From the NCBI RefSeq assembly GCF_042453785.1, contig NC_091661.1, forward strand, positions 26,837,501 to 26,901,500: DNA of 64,000 nucleotides, written 5' to 3'. The DNA comes from Malus domestica (Eukaryota; Streptophyta; Magnoliopsida; Rosales; Rosaceae). Below the pieces are notes generated by a model that worked only from the letters and a program-made list of their open reading frames with translations, was not told where the DNA came from and made no database searches. The translations under genes were made by a program, and so were the position numbers. How positions within the stretch are numbered: position 1 is the first letter of the stretch; every line of letters begins with the position of its first letter. Positions 33,783-42,678 of the stretch are shown piece by piece.

Positions 33783-34466
33783 CTATGAGCAGATGTAGTG
33801 AATTGAGACAGTTTTGGAAAGAACTTTCTCCCGGATGTAATGATAGTCAATTTCGACATGCTTAGTTCTAGCATGGAAGATGGGATTCTTTGCTAAAGAG
33901 ATAGCTGAAATGTTGTCACACCACAATTTAGGAAAACAAGGAAAAACCAGATTAACATCAACAAACAGCTTACATATCCAAGTGATCTCAGCTGCAGTAT
34001 TAGCTAAGGATCTGTATTCAGCTTCAGTGGAGGATTTAGCCACTATTGGCTGTTTCTTAGCACTCCAACTGATGAGGGAATTTCCCAGAAAAATACAATA
34101 GCCACCTGTGGATCTTCTGTCTAAGGCACAACCAGCCCAATCAGCATCAGAGAATGCATTAATGCTGAGAGGTTTTGAGCATTTTGGGAACCAGAGACCC
34201 AAATCAAGAGTACCCTTTAGATATCTTAAGATTATCTTAACTGCCTGAAAATAAGATTCTCTAGGATTGTGCATATATTGACAGACAAGATTAACCGCAA
34301 AAGAGAGATCAGGTCGAGACCATGTCAAGTATTGTAGACCACCCACAAAAGACCTATAGTCCTGTGGATTAGAGAGGAAATGAGAAGTATAATCCAGTTT
34401 GGAAGTACTTAATGGTGTAGAACAGGGATTTGCTCCATCCATGTTGGCTTTCTTTAGTAAATCCAA
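33783..34466 (-). pseudogene. Copia RNase H, second copy
   Basis: An open 227-codon stretch. 'FSDADWAGCALDRRSTGGYC' carries the first catalytic Asp, 'VAKSSTEAEYRSLANTAAEI' the Glu, and 'LWCDNISAISLAKNPIFHAR' the next Asp, followed by 'TKHVEIDYHYIREKV'. This is the best preserved domain of the element. It is separated from the RT by stops. Confidence 0.92.
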
Positions 34467-35306
34467 AATGTACTTGGTCTGAGAAATGAGAATTCCAGCC
34501 GATGATCTTTTTACTTCAATGCCAAGAAAGAAGTGTAATGGACCCAGATCTTTAATGGGAAATAAGGCACTGAGTTGTGCAATTGTGTCTTGACATGCCT
34601 ATGATGATGGACCTGTGATGAGGATGTAATCCACATAAACCAGAACACATACTAAAACCGGAGCATTTTTCACAAACAATGAATGATCATTCTGAGATCC
34701 AGTAAACCCGAGAGAGTGAAGGGCACCTTGCAGTTTCTCATACCAAGCTCGAGGAGCTTGTTTCAAACCATAGAGTGACTTATGGAGTTTACAAACATGT
34801 GTAGGTTTAGTGGAATCCTGAAAACCAGATGGTTGTTACATGAAAACATTTTCAGAGAGGGAGCCATGGAGAAAATAATTGCTGACATCTAACTGGTTAA
34901 GAAATCGGTCATAATGGACTGCCAAAGTCAGAAGAAGCCGAATTGTAACAGGCTTGGCAACATGACTGAAGGTATCAATGTAGTCTAAACCTTCTTGTTG
35001 GTGAAATCCCTTAGCAACCAGCCTAGCTTTATACCTATCTATTGTGCCATCAGCTTTCCTTTTGATTCGAAATACCCATTTACAGCCCACCAGATTCTGT
35101 GAAGGATGTGAAGGAACAAGAGACCAAGTTCCAGTATTTAGAAGAGCATTATATTCTTCTTGCATGGCTTGTCTCCAATGAGAGTGTTTGGAAGCCTGTA
35201 GATAAGTGGTAGGTAAGAAATCAGCAGAGATATGAGAAGGAATTGGATGTTTGGTAGTTGCATAGGCTTTGGGTTTGACTATACCAGACTTGGATCGGGT
35301 TTGCAT
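34467..35306 (-). pseudogene. Copia reverse transcriptase, second copy
   Basis: Starts in an open frame: 'WRQAMQEEYNALLNTGTWSL', 'VGCKWVFRIKRKADGTIDRY', 'KARLVAKGFHQQEGLDYIDT'. A stop replaces Gln near 34836-34838. Near 34630 the active site reads L-V-Y-V-D-Y-I-L; Copia enzymes have Y-V-D-D, so a G-to-T change removed the second catalytic Asp. The enzyme would be inactive even if translated. Confidence 0.9.
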
Positions 35307-35791
35307 GGGTGAGTGTTTATGGAAAGGATAGGAGGGAATGAGATAGAAGGGTGAGAGCTAGTGCTAGGTTCAGAGGCAGAAGAATGTGCTACTGCAGAAT
35401 CAGGTGAATGTGCAGGTTGGAGTATAGGATTAGAATATACAGGTGAATGTGCAGGTGGTGATGATGGGGAAGAACCGAGAGTAAGAAAAACTAATGTAGA
35501 AGGAATTGAAGAAGGTGAGGAGATGGAGAAAGTTGGTAGGGTGGGGATTGCAGAAAGGCGCTGAAATGGAAAATAAGACTCATCAAAGATAACATGGCGA
35601 GATATGTATACTCGCCGTGTGGAAAGATCAAGACATCTATACCCTTTATGGTTAAGGCTATAACCTAGAAAGACACAAGGTTTGCTTCTGGGTTCTAATT
35701 TGGATGTGGTATAGGGTTTTAACCAGGGAAAACATCGACAACCAAATACTGTGAGAGTAACATAAGAAAGAGGTTGCTTGAATAAGAGTTC

Positions 35792-36376
35792 CTAATGAGA
35801 AGATTTGGTCATAGTGGGCAACCGGTTAATGAGATACACTGCTGTTGAAAATGCTTCAACCCAATAAGTGCGAGGAACATTAAATGTAGTCAGAAGAGTG
35901 CGAGCAATCTGAACTAAATGCCTATGTTTGGGCTCAGCACACCCATTCTGCTCTGGTGTGTGAGGACAACTGAGTTGGTGATGAATACTATTAGTCTTAA
36001 GAAACTGAGTAAATACAGAACTTAAAAACTCTCCACCAAAATCAGATCTTAACACAGCAATAGAAGTATTCAACATGTTCTCAACCAATGCTTTGAATTC
36101 AAGAAAGTTTTGAAAAACCTCAGATTTACACTTGAGAGGAAAAAACCAGCAGTACTTAGTGTAATCATCAACAAATACAACAACAACAACAACAACAAAG
36201 CCTTTTCCCACTAAGTGGGGTCGGCTAATCATCAACAAATATGAGGTAATATTTATAACCTGAGACAGACATGACAGAAGAAGGCCCTCATACATCTGTA
36301 TGTAGAAGTTACAGAGGTCGAGTTGTAGTAGTAGAGACAGATACAAATGGAAATTTGGAACTTTTGCCCATTGCAC
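35792..36376 (-). pseudogene. Copia integrase core, second copy, broken by a SINE tail
   Basis: Contains 'FVDDYTKYCWFFPLKCKSEV', 'LRSDFGGEFLSSVFTQFLKT' (second catalytic Asp) and 'SCPHTPEQNGCAEPKHRHLV' (catalytic Glu region; the family has E-R-K-H-R-H, here Pro replaces Arg). The 48-bp SINE tail and its target duplication interrupt the frame ahead of 'FVDDYT'. Confidence 0.9.
36178..36225 (-). mobile_element. 48-bp SINE 3' tail with 16-bp target duplication
   Basis: The insert reads on minus GCCGACCCCACTTAGTGGGA then AAAGGC and a (TTG)n end, the 3' tail of Au-type plant SINEs as I recall it. It is flanked by an exact 16-bp duplication TAATCATCAACAAATA (36162-36177 and 36226-36241). Long TSDs and a 3'-end-only insert are the mark of LINE-driven retroposition with extreme 5' truncation. 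Confidence 0.88.
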
Positions 36377-36782
36377 AATTTGAACAAAAAAACTGAGTCA
36401 TGCTAGTTGAAACTGGAAGACTAGACTTAGAGACTATTTTATTGAATACTTTGAATGAGGGATGGCCCAATCTTTGATGCCACACCTCAGAAGAAGTTTT
36501 GACTGTTGCAGCAAAGAGTTGATGATGACCAACAGCTGGATTAGAGGCAGTGAAGAGGTAAAAACCATTTCTCACAGGACCTTTAAAAAGCATCCTCCCC
36601 GAAGAAAGATCCTTCATAATAAAGTGAAAAGGATAGAGAGTAATTGAGCACCAGTTATCAATTGTAAATTGATTTGCAGATAACAGATCTTGCTTTAAAC
36701 CAGGAACATGCAAGACATTTCGAAGAGCAAAAGTATGTTGAGGAGTACAAAGTGTAGAAGAACCTAAATTAAGAATAGGCAA
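36309..36782 (-). pseudogene. Copia protease end and GAG-pre-integrase domain, second copy
   Basis: Open frame with 'LRNVLHVPGLKQDLLSANQF' (end of protease) and 'VWHQRLGHPSFKVFNKIVSK' (pre-integrase H-x-R-L-G-H-P motif), then 'FFCSNCAMGKSSKFPF' with the zinc-binding Cys pair. Confidence 0.92.
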
Positions 36783-36949
36783 ACCTTTGCCATCTCCAAT
36801 GTAGACTTACTCGGGTCCGGTGTAAGGGTTTGAACTCTGCAAGTTTGCAACTGAATTGGTCATATGGGAGCTTTCACCAGAGTCGAGAAGCTAAGTTGGA
36901 GTAGCAAATGAGGGTGCAGTGTTAGCACACATTGCAGAGTGAGATGTCG

Positions 36950-38054
36950 TAGAGCCAAATTGAGGATTTATGCGATGAGGACACTCAGCCGCCTCATGAT
37001 CATGTTGACGACAAATTTGACATGTAAGCCTGTGTCCAGAGAAGTTGGAACCAAATCGACCACCACGATTATTCCTCTAATAATTGTTGCGAGAGTAGTT
37101 TGTGCGCTGATTAGTAGACCTGTTGTTGGAGTAATTCTGGCGTTGGTTGTTGGACCTAGGGTTTTAGAAATGTTGATTGAAATTACGACCTTGACCACGA
37201 TCTTGATGCGGATTGAAATTGGGGAAATTTTGAGCAACAAACGCCTGAGAGTTAGGGTTCTAAGGAGGTAGAGGAAGAATTCCAGCAGAGGATCCAAAAG
37301 AGGAATTGAAAGCCTGAAAAGATCGTGAGGCGATTGATTTCTTGCGATTTGCAAGTTGAATTTCTTTGCTCAGTAGTAAACCATGAAGTTCATCAATGGT
37401 TGTAGATCCAAGACGAAACTGGATCGCATCGACAAAGGAGTCATAATCAGAAGGAAGTCCATGAAGCGTTACAGAGAGAAGCTCAGAATCTTCAATTGAA
37501 GCTCCAGCGCTGGCAAGAGCATCAATGATCTCCTCAATCTGTTGAAGGTATGCAACTGCGGTGGAATCACCCTTGGTGATTGTGCGAAGTCTTGAATGAA
37601 GTTCATGTACATGAGACTGTGAAGCCGCAGCGAGTCGCGATTCAAGCTTGGATCAGAGCTCTCGAGAAGAATTAACACCAATCGTATACGGAATCAGAGA
37701 ATCAGAGAGAGTCGAGTTGATCCAAATGAGGATATTTTGATCATTCTCGAACCAAACAACATAATTAGGATTCAAGATTGCAGTACCAGAAGAATCTTGA
37801 ACAATTTTGGGCGGAGCAGGCACATATCCATCAATGATTCCAATGAGATTGTAACGACGAAAGATCGGAGCAAACAAAGCACTCCATGTGAGATAATTGG
37901 TTGTTGTGAGCTTGATTGGCACCATGGAACCAATATTTTGGATCGTGATCGACGCAATTGGATAAGTGCCAGAAGAATTAGGGTACAAATTTGTGACTGG
38001 AGATGGATGTGCTTGAGAGTCGGAGCCTGAGGAAGGAGAAGCAGTAGCCACCAT
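36950..38054 (-). pseudogene. Copia gag, second copy
   Basis: The start at 38054 reads MVATASPSSGSDSQAHPSPV. Then 'IKLTTTNYLTWSALFAPIFR' and 'RYNLIGIIDGYVPAPPKIV' follow, the N-terminal gag block of Copia elements. After a stop near 37653 the frame resumes with the gag helical domain. A zinc knuckle near 36970-37025 reads 'CQICRQHDHEAAECPH' (C-x2-C-x4-H-x4-C). Confidence 0.88.
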
Positions 38055-38147
38055 GGTTGCGATTTAGGGTTTTAGAGAAGAAAATAGAGGAAGCGGAAGA
38101 CAAAGAAGAAGGATAAGTCGGTCGTTAGACAGAGGCGAGAGATACCA

Positions 38148-38344
38148 TGATAGGAAAATTATCTTCTCATTAACTTCCAAATAAGATTACAGATAGGTAT
38201 TTATACACACCTCATCACACAGATGATTGACAGCACATTTACAACAAAACCTTACAGCCTAAACAATAACAACTATAACAAACTATAGAAGTATTTACAA
38301 ATTGACACTTCTAAGTTTTATCTCTTACACTATGATCCTTAATA
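38148..38344 (-). repeat. 5' LTR of the second Copia element
   Basis: 197 bp from TGATAGGAAAATTATC to GATCCTTAATA. On minus it carries TATAAATACC as a TATA box. The adjoining primer site on minus begins TGGTATC. Confidence 0.9.
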
Positions 38345-39087
38345 ACGTTTGGGAGCATGCGTACTACTTACAGGTAAATTTGAGCAAAGTCAATTTGCGT
38401 CATCTATATTTTCCTAATAGGAATATCCTTCACTTATTTTCACTTATCAGTTTGTAAGTGCAGTATATAAGAGTCAATACATATTGATACACTCTCTTAA
38501 TTGCCTAATTGGTGAGCCTTGGAAGTCTAAGATATTGTGTATTTTGTGGAGTACAAGTGGATTGGGTAGGAGGGTTCTTAAAACTGTCTTTCTGAAGGAC
38601 AAATCAGTTTTTGCTCCTTGGAGTTGAATTGTTTACGAGGGATAGGTCTTTCCGTGCGATGAAAAGTTTATAGTTAGGCCTTCCTTCAGACACTAACGAA
38701 GTGACACCGATTCTCTTTTCCTATTATGTTTGGTGTCTGTACACAGCCTCCATCTTTTTCTGTCAGTACTTGAATTAGCATCTGAAATGCCACGGAGACC
38801 TAAAACAAGCTCATCGTTTATTCAATTTAAAACTGTCATCACTTTTTACCAAGTCAAATGATGATTTTTGTAGAATACATGTCAGTGGTGTTTGCTCTTG
38901 TTAGCTGTCTATATTTTTAGTTTCTTGCTATCCTTTTCGTGTATCATGCAATATGCAAGTTTGAATTAAGACACATCTGTTTTTCGAGTTGCAGTACAAG
39001 AATGTGAGACCAGATTATCTGAAGAACATATGGAAAGTCATCAACTGGAAGTATGCCAATTAAGTGTATGAGAAAGAAAGCCCTTGA

Positions 39088-39621
39088 GCTAAATCAGGTG
39101 GCGGCATTTGCAGCTGGTTGAGTTCATGAAAACAAAACAACCAACGTGACAAATGAGGACGCTTATTTAATCACGGATATATCTCATCCCATATATGAAA
39201 ACCAGATTAGTGTATGAGTTTATGTACTTATTTAATCACCTTTTTTCTTAAGTTCCGGTATTTGGATGGTTTGATACAATAAGCTACATCATTGGAGCTT
39301 TTGTCTATTTTTCTGGCTGAAATTTGCTTCTTGTTGTGTTTGAGGGATTTGCAGTTATTTTTTGTTGGTGTTTCAATTTGTGGCCCATGTGTTTTATTTC
39401 ATCAGTTTCGTGTGCAAACAAATGAAACTGACGAAGTTGTTGCTATTGAATAATTAAATAGAAATTTTGGTACCTTTTTTTTTTTGGGTGCATTTGAAAC
39501 AATTGCAATTGTATATTCTGTTTTTATGGGTAGGGTCATGGACGGAGCCACCTTGAGTTCAGAGGGGGCGGATGCCCCCACTCAGGTTTTTTGTGTGAAA
39601 AAAATGTGCTCTTTTAGTTAT
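39088..39621. other. MnSOD 3' flank and start of a decayed hAT-like element
   Basis: 39088-39530 is probably the 3' UTR and downstream flank of the MnSOD pseudogene. From about 39537 the sequence (GGACGGAGCCACCTTGAG, GATGCCCCCACTC) resembles the 3' region of TTF-type hAT elements, whose transposase remnant continues at 40781. Confidence 0.45.
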
Positions 39622-40733
39622 GGGTAAATTACATAGTAGCCCCTCAGGTTTGAGTTTTATTGCAATCTCATACAACATCTTTAAAACATTTCACTTTCAT
39701 ACCTCAAGTACTATTTTATTTCAATTTCATAAAACCGTTAGATTTTCCATCCATGGATCTGTTAAATGCTGACGTGGCTGCCACATATATGACACGTGGC
39801 TGCCAAATGTCTGCCACGTGGCAAATAAAATATATATATATTTTTTTTTTAAAACCTGAAATTGGAAGAAAAAAAAAAGGTCCGAACCCAGAAGAAGAAG
39901 AAAGAGAAAGAGAAGAAGAAGAAGAAAGAGGAGGGAGGAGAAAGAAGAAGAAGAAGAAGAAGAAGAAAAAAAAAGAAAAAAAAAAGGGGTCCGAACCCAG
40001 AAGAAGGAGGAAGAAGAAGAAAGAGGAGGAGGAGGAGGAGGAAAAAGAAGAAGAAGAAAAAAAAAAAAAAAAAAGGGACCGAACCCAGAAAAAGGAGGAA
40101 GAAGAAGAAGAGAAGAAGAAAGAGGAGGAGGAGGGAGAAGAAGAAGAAAAAAAAAAGGTCCGAACCCAGAAGGAAGAAAAAGAAAGAGAAGAAGAAGAAG
40201 AAAGAGAGAGAAGAAGAAGAAAGAGAAAAAAAAAAAAAAAAAAAAAAAGGACCGAACCCAGAAGAAGAAGGAGGAAGAAGAAGAAGAGAAGAAGAAAGAG
40301 AAGGAGGAGGGAGAAGAAGAAGAAGAAGAAGAAGGAAAAAAAAAAAAAAAAAGGTCCGAACCCAGAAGAAGAAGAAAGAGAAAAAAAAAGAAAAAAAAGA
40401 AAGGGACCGAACCCAGAAGAAGAGAAGAAGAAAGAGGAGGAGGAGGGAGAAGAAGAAGAAGAAGAAGAAAAAAAAAAAAAAAAGTGGCAGATATGTTTTT
40501 TTTTTTTTTTAAATTAAAAAATTATTTTATTTGCCACGTGGCAGACATTTGGCAGCCACGTGTCATATATGTGGTAGCCACGTCAGCATTTAACAGATCC
40601 ATGGATGGAAAATCTAACGGTTGTATGAAATTGAAATAAAATAGTACTTGAGGTATGAAAGTGAAATGTTTTAAAAATGTTGTATGAGATTGCAATAGAG
40701 CTCAAACCTGAGGGGCTACTATGTAATTTACCC
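39622..40733. mobile_element. Mutator-like non-autonomous element with 9-bp TSD
   Basis: Inverted terminal repeats of about 215 bp start GGGTAAATTACATAGTAGCC at both ends. The flanks are an exact 9-bp duplication TTTAGTTAT (39613-39621 and 40734-40742), diagnostic of Mutator. There is no transposase. The core is purine-rich repeat sequence. Long Lys/Glu-rich ORFs across it are artefacts of GAA/AAG repeats. Confidence 0.95.
39862..40490 (+). repeat. Purine-rich core with seven copies of a CCGAACCCAGAAG module
   Basis: A poly-A plus GAA/GAG background is punctuated by seven copies of G-G-(T/A)-C-C-G-A-A-C-C-C-A-G-A-A (near 39880, 39990, 40076, 40157, 40250, 40353, 40405). Spacing varies from about 50 to 110 bp. 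One strand is nearly all purine over 600 bp. Confidence 0.9.
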
Positions 40734-40780
40734 TTTAGTTATTTGTGCTATTAGTATTAACTCTTCTATGTGATATTTTC

Positions 40781-40957
40781 ATCGTTGAAAGAGCATTTTC
40801 GGCCATGAAAATTTTGAAGATCGGTTGTGAAATTATATGGAAGATCAATGGATAAATGATAACATGAATATTTTTATAGAGAGAGATATTTGATGGTATT
40901 GATAATGAGATTGTCATATAACGCTTACAAAACATAAAAACGCGTCGATGGATATTG
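40781..40957 (+). pseudogene. hAT dimerisation domain fragment, TTF type
   Basis: Reads 'IVERAFSAMKILK', then after stops 'REIFDGIDNEIVI' and 'RLQNIKTRRW', matching the C-terminal block 'VERAFSAMxIVK...IERDIFD...FQxMKTRR' of TTF-type zinc finger hAT transposases. At least four in-frame stops make it dead. The Mutator element at 39622 inserted just upstream of it. Confidence 0.85.
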
Positions 40958-41279
40958 TAATATATTGTATGAAAAATTTAAGGATTAATATATAAGTGTT
41001 TGTTTAATACATTCTTAAGTTTTTTAATTTGTGACTTTGTTATTTGAAGATTCTCCTATCCATGCATATTTCTGACTTCATCCCTTGGTAGGGTGGGGAG
41101 TTATTGTTGGTGATTCCACATATTATAGCTTTCGATTTGTGGTTCAACTTTAATGAGCATCGAAGCATAATTCAACGAGTATGCAGTAAGGAGATAAAAT
41201 TTGGGTCCTTTAGCAGTTCAAACAGGTCGCATTGGTAAATCCCACCACTAAATGTTCTTTTGGAAGGAAAATTACAGAA

Positions 41280-41388
41280 GATATCCACATACTCAATTTT
41301 ACTTCTCACACATTTTTTTAATTTTCGATCATCATATCGGATGAATTAAATGACAGAAATTAACAATGGGTGAGTGGATAGCACATTC
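41280..41388. mobile_element. Old Mutator-type MITE
   Basis: ATATCCACATACTCAATTTT at the left and GGGTGAGTGGATAGCACATT at the right form diverged inverted ends. It is related to the well-preserved MITE at 63764-63910, sharing the interior TTTTTAATTTTCGA. Confidence 0.65.
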
Positions 41389-41594
41389 TTTGTTAACATG
41401 TGAATTCCAAGATCTTATTATAGGAAAACTAGTAGAAAGAGTTTCAAAATTTTGAATTTTAATTAAAAGTCATCTAATAACCTTATTTAATGATAAGTAC
41501 AAGACGAAAAAAAAATCCGAACTAAATGCCCGTGCAAAACCAATCCTTAAATGGGGCTATTTATTTTGGCATCATCATCCTATGCCAAGTTCTC

Positions 41595-41795
41595 TTTTTT
41601 CTTTTTTCTTTTTTCTTTTTGGTGAGAAAGCAAACGATATTATTTATACTAAGAGAAGATGATGAGCTAAGCCTCATAATGGGCTAACAATATATGTGGT
41701 TCAAATTCGTATTTGACGAGAATCGAACCTATTACCTCTAACTTACAAGTGAAGAGGAATACTAATATTCCGTAGTACTAAGTGACTTCTTTAAT
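41595..41795 (-). mobile_element. tRNA-derived SINE
   Basis: On minus it has a Pol III B box (GGTTCGATTCTC), then GAACCACAT...TAGCCCATTATGAGGCT, ending in AATAATATCGTTTGC and an A-rich tail (AAAAGAAAAAAG on minus, 41588-41620 on plus). This layout is common in Rosaceae as I remember it. The A box is weak and the TSD is unclear. Confidence 0.6.
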
Positions 41796-42027
41796 GTTTA
41801 CTTTATTTTACCTGACTAATAATAAGGACAAAACTTCGCTGCTTAATAGTTAGCAGGATCTCCTGCTGAAGAACCACTGTGGCTGTTTCCCAGTAAGACA
41901 CTTGTCCACTATTTTTTTTCCTTTCTAAAAAATTTATGCAATATTAAAATATTATGTAAAGGACCAAAACAACCTTATGCCCCGGTTCAATTTCTCCAGT
42001 CTTCTCCCTTTCCTCCCCTCTCTTTTG

Positions 42028-42374
42028 TTTCGCACATACCCCAACTATTCTTATGTTCATCTTCTTACACAAAAGCCAATCCTCTTACTCATGGATTCTC
42101 TTTAATCTCCAGATCTCATCAACAACATCAGGTATATATGCAACCATTTTAATTCAAGTTTTGGCAAATTTAATTAGTGGGTTTTTGATATTTAGGAATT
42201 TCGCACAGACCCTAACTTTTCTTTTGTTCATCTTCTTAGACAAAAGCCAATCCTCTTACTCATGGATTCTCTTTAATCTCCATATCTCATCAACAACATC
42301 AGGTATATATGCACCCATTTTAATTCAAGTTTTGGCAAATTTAATTAGTGGGTTTTTTGATATTTAGGAATTAC
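42028..42374 (+). repeat. 173-bp tandem duplication in the transposase leader
   Basis: Two copies (42028-42200 and 42201-42374), each holding CAAAAGCCAATCCTCTTACT and a candidate splice donor CATCAGGTATATATGCA. The duplication doubles the first leader exon and its donor. Confidence 0.88.
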
Positions 42375-42678
42375 AACTCTAATTCTTGTTATTTAGGGTT
42401 ACTGTTCTTTCACTTGTTTTCCAAGCATCTAATTTTCTTTTCATTCGATGCTTGTTCCCTGTACAGTGTGCGTATACAAACCCATAATCTATTATTTTGA
42501 AAAGTGGCTAATTCTTTTTCATTTATTTGAATCATTGGGTTGTGTAGTTAATCCAAAGTTGTCTTTTTTGATTCATCAATTTGCAAGCAATACGTTTGAA
42601 AAAAAAATACTCATGTGTGGCTGTTTAAGTTTATAAACTCATTTGTTCACAATATTTTTGTTTTTCAGATTACTAGAG

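Larger units (their letters stand above)
31225..38344 (-). mobile_element. Ty1/Copia retrotransposon, second copy, inserted in a MnSOD exon
   Basis: Full structure with an exact 5-bp TSD ACGTT (31220-31224 and 38345-38349). The LTRs are short: 197 bp on the right (38148-38344) and 206 bp on the left if the inserted Helitron is removed. On minus the order is gag, zinc knuckle, protease region, pre-integrase, integrase, RT, RNase H. Coding is close to intact but broken by scattered stops and frameshifts. The RT box reads Y-V-D-Y in place of Y-V-D-D. A Helitron sits in the left LTR and a SINE tail in the integrase. The gag style suggests the Ale/Retrofit lineage, but that is only a guess. Confidence 0.93.
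30397..39087 (+). pseudogene. MSD1-like: Mn superoxide dismutase pseudogene split by a Copia insertion
   Basis: Exon pieces on plus: 30397-30507 ('[20 protein letters not shown]', '[16 protein letters not shown]'); 30617-30673 ('RLALDKELKKLVVETLANQ'); 31171-31224 ('DPLVTKGASLVPLLGIDV'); 38350-38373 ('WEHAYYLQ', donor GTAAAT); 38995-39087 ('[20 protein letters not shown]'). Together they form the C-terminal half of plant mitochondrial MnSOD, which converts superoxide to hydrogen peroxide and oxygen. The D-x-W-E-H-A metal-ligand block survives, but the Copia element splits it after Val. Other damage: the N-terminal exons are missing, 1 bp is lost after 30507 (GSGW shifted), W becomes R at 30617, and a stop codon at 39061 replaces the Glu of 'YANEVYEKESP'. 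The true end is the TGA at 39085-39087. Confidence 0.93.

Noticed and set aside
39660..40517. 285-codon and 216-codon Lys/Glu/Arg-rich ORFs on plus
   Set aside because: They are produced by GAA/AAG/AGG repeats with almost no T, run in two frames at once, and lie inside a Mutator element core with no family resemblance.
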